Below are positions 24,129-31,858 of a stretch of 31,858 bases of DNA, in pieces. The notes under the pieces were generated by a model, which worked only from the letters and a program-made list of their open reading frames with translations, was not told where the DNA came from and did no database searches. The position numbers were made by a program, and so were the translations under genes. Each line of letters begins with the position of its first letter. Positions within the stretch are counted from its first letter, which is position 1. Source of the stretch: a virus. The stretch covers positions 1 to 31,858 of the IMG/VR virus record IMGVR_UViG_3300007236_000025. One strand, 5' to 3'.

Positions 24129-25805
24129 ATGGACATACTTGGATTCGAAATAACTCGCAAGAAAAATGAATTGCGACAGGGAGAGGACTTGCAGGGCAAG
24201 TCCTTTGTTCCGCCTTCTTCAGAAGATGGTGTTGCAGTTCTAGAACAACAATCCGGATATGTCGCTGGAGGTGCCGTTGGTGCCTACATCGACATGGAAG
24301 GTGTCATCAAGTCTGAAGTAGACTTAATCCGCAAATATCGTGAAATTGCATTGATACCTGAATGTGATTCTGCAATCGAAGATATTGTAAACGAATGTAT
24401 CACATCTGATATTGATGATACTATTGTTGATATCGACCTTTCCAAAACCAAACTTAGTGAAAGTATCAAAAATAAAGTTCATGAGGAATTTCAAACTATC
24501 CTCACTACTATGAAGTTTAATCAAAACTCACACGAACTTTTTAGAAAATGGTATATCGATGGTCGTATCTATTTCCATAAAGTCGTTGACCCACAACGAC
24601 CAAAGAGGGGTATCATTGATATTCGTTTCATTGACCCGACGAAAATTAAAAAGATTCGTAACATAGAAAAAGAAAAGGACAAGAGAACTGGTTTGGATGT
24701 TATCAAATCAGTAGAAGAGTTCTACGCATTCAATGAAAAAGGTATCGAAAGTAACAGTAATACAGGTCAAGCAGTTAGGATTGCACCTGAAGCAATCTCT
24801 TATACGACTTCTGGATTGTTAGACCAATCACGCAATATCATTTTAGGTTACTTACACAAAGCAATTAAAACTGCAAACCAACTTTCTATGATGGAAGATG
24901 CACTTGTTATCTATAGAATTTCACGTGCACCTGAACGTCGAATCTTTTATATTGATGTTGGCAACCTACCTAAAGTTAAAGCAGAACAATACCTCAACGA
25001 GGTAATGACTCGTTATAAGAATAAGTTAGTCTACAATGCACAGACTGGTGAACTGAAAGATGACCGAAAGCATATGTCTATGCTCGAAGACTTTTGGTTA
25101 CCACGTAGAGAAGGTGGTAGAGGAACTCAGATTGAGACTTTACCTGGTGGTCAAAACCTATCTGAGATTGAAGACATCGAATACTTTAAGAAAAAACTCT
25201 ATCGTGCTTTGAATGTACCCATTAGTCGAATGGAATCAGAAAATGGTTTTAATATGGGTAAAGCTTCAGAAATCACACGTGATGAGTTAAAGTTTAATAA
25301 GTTTTCTAATAGGTTACAATCAAAGTTCGCAAGGTGTTTCACTGATATACTCAAAACACAATTAGTTTTGAAAGAGATTATGTCAGGTGATGAGTTTGAT
25401 AAAATCAAAGATATTTTGGCATACAACTTCTCTACCGATAACCATTTCACTGAACTTAAAAATACAGAAGTCTTAAGAGAACGTATTGATACATTGAATT
25501 CAATGTCCGAATATGTTGGTCAATATTATTCTCATGAGTATGTCAGAAAATATATCTTAATGCAAACTGAAGAAGATATTAAGATGATTGACAAACAAAT
25601 TAAAGATGAAAAAGGTGAAGACCCTGAAACATATAATGATATGCCAGATAATCAACCTCCAACTCCAGAGCCGGAACCCACTCCTGCACCTGAACCACCA
25701 AAAGATGATTCTGGTGATGAGACTTCAGAAGAACTTGCTCGGTCTATGTCAAAATATTTTGAGTCTTTGACAGAAGAAATGGAGTATAAGCGTGAAGACT
25801 ACTAA
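24129..25805 (+). CDS. 20: Portal vertex protein gp20
   Basis: 558 residues (T4: 524). Landmarks: [74 protein letters not shown], the crown/clip region [51 protein letters not shown], and [54 protein letters not shown]. It forms the dodecameric portal that initiates head assembly, docks gp17 and later the neck. The C-terminal 56 residues carry a Pro/Glu-rich linker (about 509-525) and a helix. Its last 14 bases overlap the collagen-like gene. Confidence 0.96.
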   Translation: MDILGFEITRKKNELRQGEDLQGKSFVPPSSEDGVAVLEQQSGYVAGGAVGAYIDMEGVIKSEVDLIRKYREIALIPECDSAIEDIVNECITSDIDDTIVDIDLSKTKLSESIKNKVHEEFQTILTTMKFNQNSHELFRKWYIDGRIYFHKVVDPQRPKRGIIDIRFIDPTKIKKIRNIEKEKDKRTGLDVIKSVEEFYAFNEKGIESNSNTGQAVRIAPEAISYTTSGLLDQSRNIILGYLHKAIKTANQLSMMEDALVIYRISRAPERRIFYIDVGNLPKVKAEQYLNEVMTRYKNKLVYNAQTGELKDDRKHMSMLEDFWLPRREGGRGTQIETLPGGQNLSEIEDIEYFKKKLYRALNVPISRMESENGFNMGKASEITRDELKFNKFSNRLQSKFARCFTDILKTQLVLKEIMSGDEFDKIKDILAYNFSTDNHFTELKNTEVLRERIDTLNSMSEYVGQYYSHEYVRKYILMQTEEDIKMIDKQIKDEKGEDPETYNDMPDNQPPTPEPEPTPAPEPPKDDSGDETSEELARSMSKYFESLTEEMEYKREDY

Positions 25806-26952
25806 TATCATTTCAGAAGCAAAACTTTTAGCTTCAACGGTTGCAATCTCTAAACACGAAGTACAGAAACTCGAAGAAAAAGTTTTTGAACTTCTTGGTG
25901 AGTTTAAAACTATCGAAGGACCCCAGGGAGAACAAGGGGTTCAAGGTATACCAGGAGCACAAGGTGAGAAAGGAGAAAAAGGTGATACAGGACCCCAAGG
26001 ACCCAAAGGAGACACTGGAGAAACTGGCATCCAAGGTGAAAAAGGTGTTCCAGGCTCTGATGGAGCCAAAGGAGACATGGGCCCACAAGGCGAACAGGGG
26101 GTTAGAGGCTATCAAGGAGAACGCGGAGAAACAGGTCCCATTGGTCACACTGGACCACAAGGCGTTGCCGGGGAACGAGGACCTCAAGGTATACAGGGCC
26201 CTGTTGGAGAGACTGGTTCACAAGGTGAAGTTGGTCCTCAAGGTGAGAAAGGAGAACGAGGCCAACGTGGACAACGTGGTCTTAAGGGAGAACGTGGCGA
26301 ACGCGGTGAACAAGGTGAACAGGGATTACAGGGGCCTATTGGTCCAACTGGTGAAAAGGGAGAGAAAGGAGACCCAGGAGAAGACGCAGACATCACTCCG
26401 GTCAAAGAAGAAATAGAAAATTTTATTGAAACCGCGAGAAAATCCTTAGATGATTTACGAGTTAATCTCAACGAGGCCGCAGAAGAAAAAGAAACAAATT
26501 TCGAAAAATTTAAAAAACAATTTCAAAAAAATCTTGAAACTGACTTAAATAAATTTAAGCAGAATGTTTTATCTCAAATGAGTAATATGGCTGGAGGTGG
26601 TTCTGTAAACATTCTTCAGATGGATGATGTGACGTTTCAGAAGAGACACGAGGTAGAAGGTGATGCGATTCTCATCTTCGATGCAACAACACAAAAATTT
26701 CAGTCAGAGTCGTTTAACGATATTATAGAGAGGTTACAAGTAGGAATGGAAGTTCAATACGACAGATTAGTTGATACCGATGGAGATTATGTCTACGTTG
26801 GGGAAGCACTGCCGGGGACTGCCAGAGATGCTTCAACGTGGAGAATTAAAAGGGTATACGAAGTAGGGGATGATATAGAAATCATCTGGGCAGACAACAC
26901 AGCTGATTTCGTGAAGGTTTGGGACGATAGAGCAACCTACGAGTACGTCTAA
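25792..26952 (+). CDS. Collagen-like protein with C-terminal phage domain (386 aa)
   Basis: 386 residues from a GTG start with GGAG seven bases upstream. Residues 1-42 form a helical trimerisation-like segment ([15 protein letters not shown]). Residues 43-198 are 52 uninterrupted Gly-X-Y triplets, rich in GEK, GPQ and GER; nine lysines and only three prolines occupy the Y position. A charged coiled coil follows (about 206-262, [22 protein letters not shown] and [20 protein letters not shown]), then a globular end with [35 protein letters not shown], a motif common in phage tail and fibre proteins. It overlaps the portal gene by 14 bases. Probably a trimeric virion fibre or whisker. Prohead core genes that follow gene 20 in T4 (67, 68, 21) are not seen. 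Confidence 0.88.
   Translation: MKTTNIISEAKLLASTVAISKHEVQKLEEKVFELLGEFKTIEGPQGEQGVQGIPGAQGEKGEKGDTGPQGPKGDTGETGIQGEKGVPGSDGAKGDMGPQGEQGVRGYQGERGETGPIGHTGPQGVAGERGPQGIQGPVGETGSQGEVGPQGEKGERGQRGQRGLKGERGERGEQGEQGLQGPIGPTGEKGEKGDPGEDADITPVKEEIENFIETARKSLDDLRVNLNEAAEEKETNFEKFKKQFQKNLETDLNKFKQNVLSQMSNMAGGGSVNILQMDDVTFQKRHEVEGDAILIFDATTQKFQSESFNDIIERLQVGMEVQYDRLVDTDGDYVYVGEALPGTARDASTWRIKRVYEVGDDIEIIWADNTADFVKVWDDRATYEYV
25918..26385 (+). repeat. Collagen Gly-X-Y coding repeat, 52 triplets
   Basis: Each 9-base step starts with a glycine codon (mostly GGA or GGT) with no interruption. Codons vary between triplets, so the array is not a simple recent expansion. Confidence 0.95.
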
Positions 26953-26954
26953 AG

Positions 26955-26962
26955 TATAAATA
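26955..26962 (+). promoter_or_regulatory. T4-type late promoter TATAAATA
   Basis: Exact late box two bases after the stop of the collagen-like gene and 67 bases before the ATG at 27030, giving a leader of about 60 bases with AGGAAA shortly before the start. Confidence 0.8.
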
Positions 26963-27029
26963 GATTTATAAAAATTATATGATGTGTTCGTGATATCTGC
27001 AACTTTTTAAGCTATAGGAAATAAAACAA

Positions 27030-29081
27030 ATGGCAACAATTACTTCAGGTGGTAGTTTATCACGTACAGAGGTACAGATTGATGCTGATATTAGGGAAGT
27101 AACCCTTACTGTTGCCGGTGGTCTCAGTAATGATGGTGTAACCCTACAGGCACTCTACTCATACCTCAAAAAAGTTTGGCGAGTCCAAAACTTCACTATC
27201 GGTGCAACTTCAGGAACGACTGGTTCACCAACGCAACTGGTTCTAGATTCTGCAGCTGGTAGTGGTTCAGAAGAAATTTTACAAGGTATGGCAGTCACCA
27301 CATCTGGTGGTACAGGTACTCTTGCAGCTGATGCGGAAGTTGTTTCAGTTTCAGGTACGACTGTAACACTAACTGCTAATGCTATTACTAACAACTTTGA
27401 TGGTACGGAAACAATCACTTTCCAGAACCATCTCATCGAATATCCTTTCCCACTGGTTGCTATTACACCAGAACAGTTCGAATGGTCTTTTGACTGGACA
27501 CCCGATAATACTTTAAGTACAACTCGTAACCTGATTCGTACTGCTGGATGGAGAGAGATTACAACGGCTGGTGTAGTACAGAAAGAATATGTAGGTGTTA
27601 TCTCTCTGGGTAATATTGATGGTACACAAACAGGTGGTGGTGACACGGTTTACTATGCATTCCGTACATCGGGAAATACAGCATACGATACGAAGGCAGA
27701 CTTTGACTTTGCTGGACCAGTTAACCAGGCAATTCAAACGTTTGAGAATGGTGGTGCTGATAACAGAAGCAAGGAACTCGCTTTATTTATTCGTGAAGAA
27801 GGTAAGACGTTCGATAAATCAGATACACCCGCGATTGGTATTGCGTCCGGTAATACGATTAATTATCAGGTATATCGTTTCCCACTTTCAGAAAGTACCG
27901 ACTTGAACTATACAGTTACCGATGCAGTAATTGAAGCGGCAGATGGTGCTGACCAAAAGTATGGTGCTGGTACTGGTGGTAATGCTGGTCTTGGTCCTAA
28001 GATTAATTATCTGGCAACTGATGTTAGTTCAGCCACAATCTTCTCTGGTGCCACTGACCTTGTAACATCACGTAACTTTGGTGTAAGAATTGATGCGAGT
28101 GCAGGTTCAGGTGGTTCATTATCACTAGTAGAATTATATTCTTGGTCTAAGTATAAATTACGTCAAAATGTCAATATTGACGATGATACTGATGCTGTAG
28201 AAGACCAAATTGGTTCAACTTCAGATGAACTATTGCAGTTCGTTGGACCTCAGTTACAATCTAGACTTGTAACAAATGGTGATGGTGCAACAACTCCATC
28301 TGGTGTCTCTATCGAAAACTTCGCATCTGGTGATATTGGTAACATCGCATTAGCATATACTGGTGGTGGTGGTTCACTTGAAGAATTTCCAAAAGTTGCA
28401 TCTGGAACAATTTCATTCAACGCAAACTTAGTTGGTGATGCTTCTCCATCATTTACTATGTACTATGAATACACACGTCAATATGATGTTGATGATATGC
28501 AACTTCAAAACGTTTCCCAATCAGCGGGTAATCCTGGCACTGCTGATTTGACATCAGCCACCAACGATCTACCAACGGTCACGGTTGGTGACTATATTGA
28601 TATAAGTGGATTTTCTACAACTCCGGGCAACAATGGTATCTGGGAAGTAACGGGTGTTACTACTCAGACATCTAACATTCAGGTAACTCGATTGGATGAC
28701 GTTGCCGTTGCCAATGAAGGCCCACAAAGTGGTGGAACCGAAAACTTCCGTTTCAATCCAGTAGACTCACCCGATGCATTGATTGTTGTTGACACAAGTA
28801 ACAGCCCAATTCGTGGTCAAGGTACTGACATTACTGGTACAACTGGTAATGGCCGTGGTGCAACAGGTGAATACGATTTTGACTATGCATTCACGAATGA
28901 TACATCTCCCGATTCAGCCAACACTGGAGAAAACAGGGCATCATTGAGTAATGTAAATATTGTAATTCGTGCAGTAGGTACAGATAAAGCACAGTGGGTA
29001 TCAACGCCCGGAACGATTATTGATAGTAATGCAAACAACATCTCTGTTGTTGCTCCTCTGGAAAGAAACTACTCAGCATAA
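27030..29081 (+). CDS. Large virion structural protein (683 aa)
   Basis: 683 residues, MATITSGGSLSRTEVQIDADIREVTL. Conserved-looking segments are LQALYSYLKKVWR, IEYPFPLVAITPEQFEWSFDWTPD, LIRTAGWREITTAGVVQKEYVGVISLG and DTVYYAFRTSG, an arrangement I have seen in structural proteins of marine myo- and podoviruses; the exact structure is not known to me. Two beta modules rich in Thr and Gly are inserted (VQNFTIGATSGTTGSPTQLV..., and SATNDLPTVTVGDYIDISGFSTTPGNNGIWEVTGV). The C-terminus PLERNYSA resembles ALDRNYDGSFEV of the protein at 29888-31780, suggesting a shared attachment end. It has its own late promoter and ends just before an intrinsic terminator, so it is probably made in quantity. Confidence 0.8.
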   Translation: MATITSGGSLSRTEVQIDADIREVTLTVAGGLSNDGVTLQALYSYLKKVWRVQNFTIGATSGTTGSPTQLVLDSAAGSGSEEILQGMAVTTSGGTGTLAADAEVVSVSGTTVTLTANAITNNFDGTETITFQNHLIEYPFPLVAITPEQFEWSFDWTPDNTLSTTRNLIRTAGWREITTAGVVQKEYVGVISLGNIDGTQTGGGDTVYYAFRTSGNTAYDTKADFDFAGPVNQAIQTFENGGADNRSKELALFIREEGKTFDKSDTPAIGIASGNTINYQVYRFPLSESTDLNYTVTDAVIEAADGADQKYGAGTGGNAGLGPKINYLATDVSSATIFSGATDLVTSRNFGVRIDASAGSGGSLSLVELYSWSKYKLRQNVNIDDDTDAVEDQIGSTSDELLQFVGPQLQSRLVTNGDGATTPSGVSIENFASGDIGNIALAYTGGGGSLEEFPKVASGTISFNANLVGDASPSFTMYYEYTRQYDVDDMQLQNVSQSAGNPGTADLTSATNDLPTVTVGDYIDISGFSTTPGNNGIWEVTGVTTQTSNIQVTRLDDVAVANEGPQSGGTENFRFNPVDSPDALIVVDTSNSPIRGQGTDITGTTGNGRGATGEYDFDYAFTNDTSPDSANTGENRASLSNVNIVIRAVGTDKAQWVSTPGTIIDSNANNISVVAPLERNYSA

Positions 29082-29082
29082 T

Positions 29083-29100
29083 GCATAAATAGTTTTATGC
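29083..29100. other. Inverted repeat overlapping a late promoter box
   Basis: GCATAAA TAGT TTTATGC, a perfect 7-bp stem with a 4-base loop, immediately after the stop of the structural gene. It contains the CATAAATA box and lies 4 bases before the GC-rich terminator stem region. Confidence 0.6.
29084..29091 (+). promoter_or_regulatory. Late promoter CATAAATA just upstream of a terminator
   Basis: Same octamer as at 10441. It is the only late box seen before the genes at 29153-31780, but the terminator at 29105-29130 would lie at about +8 to +33 of its transcript. Confidence 0.45.
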
Positions 29101-29104
29101 TTTC

Positions 29105-29130
29105 AAAAAGGGGGCTCTGCCCCCTTTTTT
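29105..29130 (+). terminator. Strong rho-independent terminator
   Basis: Stem GGGGGC / GCCCCC with loop TCT, preceded by AAAAA and followed by TTTTTT, so the stem can extend by A-T pairs. It is the only clear intrinsic terminator in the window. The flanking A and T runs would let it act on both strands. It ends the transcript of the 683-residue structural protein. Confidence 0.93.
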
Positions 29131-29152
29131 ATATCGATACAGGAATTTTATT

Positions 29153-29452
29153 ATGAGAATCAATATATCAAATGCGGCATCAATACTTACCATGTCAGAA
29201 GATGAACTTCTCATGGAGTCACAAAAACTCGATGAATTGAATGCAATTTATGTACCTCCGACCGATATGGTTTACAACGAAGATGGTACAGTTCGATTTA
29301 TTGACGAAGGTGATTCAGAGTCATCTTGGGAATTTGAAATGGATGAAGTTCTAGCATATAAGAAAGTCTTAGACGAAAAAAGACTAATCGAACGAAATCG
29401 TAAAATCAAAGAGGCCGTACAACAAGCTAATCAAGAAATTATCGGAGAATAG
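29153..29452 (+). CDS. Unknown small acidic protein (99 aa)
   Basis: 99 residues, MRINISNAASILTMSEDELLMESQKLDELNAIYVPPTDMVYNEDGTVRFIDEGD..., with a helical C-terminal third rich in Lys/Glu/Arg (VLAYKKVLDEKRLIERNRKIKEAVQQANQEI) that could be a coiled coil. Acidic overall; no enzyme motif or membrane segment. AGGA stands about 9 bases before the ATG. The stop is 2 bases before the next gene, which has GGAGAA before its ATG, so the two form an operon. Perhaps a small virion or assembly protein; not recognised. Confidence 0.7.
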   Translation: MRINISNAASILTMSEDELLMESQKLDELNAIYVPPTDMVYNEDGTVRFIDEGDSESSWEFEMDEVLAYKKVLDEKRLIERNRKIKEAVQQANQEIIGE

Positions 29453-29454
29453 AA

Positions 29455-29886
29455 ATGAAAGTCATGTTTCATTTTGACAACTACCACAAAGATGTTTGGT
29501 CTGGTAGAGAAATTGATTATGATATATGGTTTGTTTTTAAATCGATATGGAACTTATCTGAACTTGCAGTCGTAAACGTATCTGATACGACTCTCTCTAC
29601 TGCGGGTAGAGAAAACATCACTATCTACAACACACTGACAGATTTTGTGACTGCAACATCTGGCCCATACATCACTTTAGAACACCCCAAACATAACCCA
29701 TCTCAGATGTTGAATGAGCATACGTTTGATGATACTGCATGGTATTGTATCGGGCCAACTGAGGGGTGGTTGGGTAATTACATCTCTGGAACAACCACTC
29801 TAGGAATAGAACAATTAGGGAATGCAGAAATGCACGCACCATTTGTAAGTGCAGTGTTGTCATACAAGAGATATATGGCAGGGTAA
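29455..29886 (+). CDS. Unknown protein with possible SPOUT methyltransferase resemblance (143 aa)
   Basis: 143 residues. N-terminus MKVMFHFDNYHKDVWSGREIDYDIWFVFKSIWNLSELAVVNVSD, a middle NTLTDFVTATSGPYITLEHPK, then WYCIGPTEGWLGNY and TTLGIEQLGNAEMHAPFVSAVLSYKRY. The order of a D-N opening, an alternation of helix and strand, a GP(x)EG-like loop and a C-terminal I-x-Q...A....V..A.LSYKR helix recalls the knotted C-terminal half of SpoU/TrmH-type SPOUT RNA methyltransferases, but no key motif is exact and the protein is short. A structural role next to virion genes is equally possible. It is 2 bases from the upstream gene and 1 base from the next. Confidence 0.65.
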   Translation: MKVMFHFDNYHKDVWSGREIDYDIWFVFKSIWNLSELAVVNVSDTTLSTAGRENITIYNTLTDFVTATSGPYITLEHPKHNPSQMLNEHTFDDTAWYCIGPTEGWLGNYISGTTTLGIEQLGNAEMHAPFVSAVLSYKRYMAG

Positions 29887-29887
29887 T

Positions 29888-31780
29888 ATGGCAGTATTGA
29901 TTTACAACGAAGTCACTCTCGACGCAAACTCTGATGCCGATGCAACGGGTGGTTGGAATGCTGGTAACCAAGATACAGACTCACAGATTGAAGGGACTGC
30001 ATGTGTTGGTGCTAAGACGGGTAGTGGTATCACACGATACTTTTTTACCAATGGCACAACACTAAACTTTGGTACTGGAGGTGGTGCAGAAGGTCGAGCA
30101 TGTTACGTTTGGTATAACTTTTTGACTGCTGGTTTCTTGGACGGAACGAGTGGTGTCCGTGGATTTGTATCAAGCAATGGTACAGTAGATTTCGAAGAAT
30201 TTACTGCACGACAGATTACCAATTCTACCTATAACGGAGGATGGTCAAATGTTGCAATCTATCCCGGCTCAGCAACTGCATCGGGTGACTTTAGTGGTGG
30301 TACATATGCCAACACATCTGTAGAGAATTTTGGTATTACCTATAACTCCACATCAAACATCATGGGTAACTTCAACAATGGTCTGGTAGACCATATTACG
30401 ATTGCAGAAGGATTACAAACAACAGGTACAGGACAGACCTTTGCTGATTTTGAGACCGCAGAAACGACTAACGTATACGGAATCTTTCTGACCCAGAACG
30501 GTATTTTTTTCCCACAAGGTAAACTTGTATTTGGTGACGGGACAACTACAACTACCTTCACCTCATCTGGTGAAACCTTGGTATTCACAGACCAACCTGC
30601 TGGTGATGTTACAGGATTCTATGAGGTAGCATTCGAGTCTGCATCAACCTCAACATTTGGGAACCTGTCTTCTGGTGTTACATCTGGTGGAACATCTTTC
30701 GGTTGTGCAAGTACTGCACAGACTTTTGTTTGGAATGTGAACGGCACAGCAACCCTAAACTTCTATGCGTCTACTTTGGATTGTGCGAATGCAATCAGTC
30801 TAAATTCAACTAGTACATTTCAAGGTTCTACTATTTCTCGTTCAGGTCAGATAGACTTAAATGGTGCAACATTAACAGATTGTATTATCACATCATCCAC
30901 TACCGGAGCAACTAGTGGTGCACTGAAGATTGATAATACCACAGAGATTGCAAATGTAACTAATTGCACATTTACAAACAACACAAATGCAATAGAAATT
31001 ACAACAGCAGGAACCTACGATTTAGATGCACTGACCTTCAGTGGTAATACTGCTGACATTTATTTCTCACCGACTTCAGGTAATCTAACACTCAATATCC
31101 TCAATGGTACAACTACACTTAGTGATGTTATCGGTACGGATGTCATTTTCAATGCTGCAAACACTGGTGGAACATTGACAGTAAACAACAACGTTAGTGT
31201 CACTATTTCAGGTATTTTAGGAAACTCAGAAGTTTCCGTATTAGAAAACCCATCACCCTATACACAAAATGGTGCAACACCAGTTAGTCTGTTCAATGAA
31301 GATGTTGTTGCTGCTGTAACAGGAACAGATATTGAATTGGATACAGGGGGTGGTGCAAACATAACACAAATTCTAAGTACCACTACAGACTTTACAGATA
31401 TTACTGGACTGGCTGTAACAACTCCACGTCAAGTTATTCGAGTCACACAAAGGAGTGATATAAGTAGATTCGATGAGTTTGAAGTCACATCAATATCAGC
31501 AAATGCTCTAGGTGTTACTGCTGTTGGTGGTGGTAACTTTGTTGCGTCCACTGCACGATTACAAGATTTGGTTGACTCGCCAGGAGAAACGACAACAGTT
31601 GAAAAAACTAAGTCATCATATTCGTTTAGTGTTCCAGCGAACGATACGATTGATATATTGGTATACAGGGTTGGTAGTCTACCGTTCTATATTTTAGGTC
31701 AGACAATAACCAATGATAACTCATCATTCCCAATCAGTCAGGCACTCGATAGAAACTATGACGGTTCTTTCGAAGTATAA
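29888..31780 (+). CDS. Large beta-helix virion structural protein (630 aa)
   Basis: 630 residues from the ATG at 29888 (MAVLIYNEVTLDANSDADATGGW). The frame extends 13 codons upstream into the previous gene, but this start has AGGG upstream and follows the preceding stop by one base. Residues around 300-430 have short repeated strands with regular Asn and Thr turns (TFQGSTISRSGQIDLNGATLTDCIITSS, IANVTNCTFTNNTNAIEIT, LDALTFSGNTADIYF), characteristic of right-handed parallel beta-helices of phage tailspikes and baseplate spokes. The C-terminal region (RVTQRSDISRFDEFEVTSI...ALDRNYDGSFEV) ends in a motif like the protein at 27030-29081. Role as tailspike or decoration is inferred. Its stop lies inside the next late promoter. 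Confidence 0.8.
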   Translation: MAVLIYNEVTLDANSDADATGGWNAGNQDTDSQIEGTACVGAKTGSGITRYFFTNGTTLNFGTGGGAEGRACYVWYNFLTAGFLDGTSGVRGFVSSNGTVDFEEFTARQITNSTYNGGWSNVAIYPGSATASGDFSGGTYANTSVENFGITYNSTSNIMGNFNNGLVDHITIAEGLQTTGTGQTFADFETAETTNVYGIFLTQNGIFFPQGKLVFGDGTTTTTFTSSGETLVFTDQPAGDVTGFYEVAFESASTSTFGNLSSGVTSGGTSFGCASTAQTFVWNVNGTATLNFYASTLDCANAISLNSTSTFQGSTISRSGQIDLNGATLTDCIITSSTTGATSGALKIDNTTEIANVTNCTFTNNTNAIEITTAGTYDLDALTFSGNTADIYFSPTSGNLTLNILNGTTTLSDVIGTDVIFNAANTGGTLTVNNNVSVTISGILGNSEVSVLENPSPYTQNGATPVSLFNEDVVAAVTGTDIELDTGGGANITQILSTTTDFTDITGLAVTTPRQVIRVTQRSDISRFDEFEVTSISANALGVTAVGGGNFVASTARLQDLVDSPGETTTVEKTKSSYSFSVPANDTIDILVYRVGSLPFYILGQTITNDNSSFPISQALDRNYDGSFEV

Positions 31781-31783
31781 ATA
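31776..31783 (+). promoter_or_regulatory. T4-type late promoter TATAAATA
   Basis: Exact late box containing the TAA stop (31778-31780) of the upstream gene, 33 bases before the ATG at 31817. Confidence 0.8.
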
Positions 31784-31816
31784 GAGATATTAACTAAAAG
31801 ATTTCAGGATACTTAA

Positions 31817-31858
31817 ATGGCAGGCGAAAAACGATATACGAGAATACCACCGGAGAGT
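31817..31858 (+). CDS. Start of a further late gene (14 codons, truncated by window end)
   Basis: ATG at 31817 preceded by CAGGAT with about 9 bases spacing and by a late promoter. Reads MAGEKRYTRIPPES to the window end. Too short to identify; the location suggests another virion protein. Confidence 0.6.
   Translation, partial: MAGEKRYTRIPPES

Noticed and set aside
25834-26471. Open frames on both strands over the collagen-like region (25834-26187 and 26238-26471 minus, 25841-26416 plus)
   Set aside because: By-products of the Gly-X-Y 9-base period; the 386-residue frame has the start, flanking domains and spacing of a real gene.
29849-29887. Upstream ATG extending the 630-residue protein by 13 codons
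   Set aside because: The extra segment lies inside the previous gene in another frame and lacks a ribosome site; ATG 29888 follows the stop directly.
1-31858. tRNA genes, host metabolic genes (for example photosystem genes), integrase or attachment sites
   Set aside because: None was recognised; all intergenic gaps are under 80 bases apart from the gap occupied by the minus-strand gene.

Overview
The window is a densely packed late structural region of a T4-like (Tevenvirinae-type) myovirus. Three things support this. The gene order gp13, gp14, gp15, gp16, gp17, gp18, gp19, gp20 is the canonical T4 head-neck-tail block. The genes carry T4-type late promoters (TATAAATA and close variants). 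The DNA is AT-rich. Proteins with repeated fibre modules, 2OG-Fe(II) oxygenases and a DUF6065-like protein resemble those of marine T4-like phages (cyanophage or pelagiphage type). No host marker is visible, so the host is not assigned. No tRNA, CRISPR, IS element or integrase was seen.

Layout. 1-10445 is a fibre/appendage region. It holds the 3' end of one repeat fibre gene (1-639), a 751-residue Tyr/Pro/Arg-rich repeat protein (650-2905), two small proteins (2915-3465), two genes beginning with a similar N-terminal fibre domain (3481-5475 and 5500-6090), a small protein (6090-6407), another modular fibre (6450-7712), and a second, 907-residue Tyr/Pro/Arg-rich repeat protein (7722-10445). 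10477-15303 is an accessory enzyme block: a GT8-like glycosyltransferase fused to an uncharacterised N-terminal region, an unknown protein, two 2OG-Fe(II) oxygenases and a DUF6065-like protein between them. 15286-15567 is the only minus-strand gene, a coiled-coil protein with a C-terminal membrane helix. 15630-25805 is the T4 core (gp13 to gp20), with a radical SAM/SPASM enzyme wedged between the two terminase subunit genes. 25792-31780 holds a collagen-like protein overlapping the portal gene, two large virion proteins, two small unknown proteins and one strong intrinsic terminator. A further gene starts at 31817 and leaves the window.

How it works together. The core genes make the neck (gp13, gp14), tail terminator (gp15), DNA packaging motor (gp16, gp17, gp20), sheath (gp18) and tube (gp19). 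The left third and right fifth encode fibres or decorations. Late promoters divide the region into short transcription units: 650, 2915, 6450, 10477-15303, gp13-gp17, gp18-gp19, gp20-collagen, 27030, and the gene at 31817.

Most striking points. (1) The two giant repeat proteins each carry two different 28/29-residue repeat arrays separated by an 88-residue conserved hinge, and the copy numbers match within each protein: 7 + 7 in one and 11 + 11 in the other. (2) The window encodes a collagen-like protein with nine Y-position lysines, two 2OG-Fe(II) oxygenases, a glycosyltransferase and a SPASM radical SAM enzyme, which together could modify virion proteins. (3) Several late promoters contain the stop codon of the preceding gene, and three genes start only 6-7 bases after the promoter box, predicting leaderless or nearly leaderless mRNAs.
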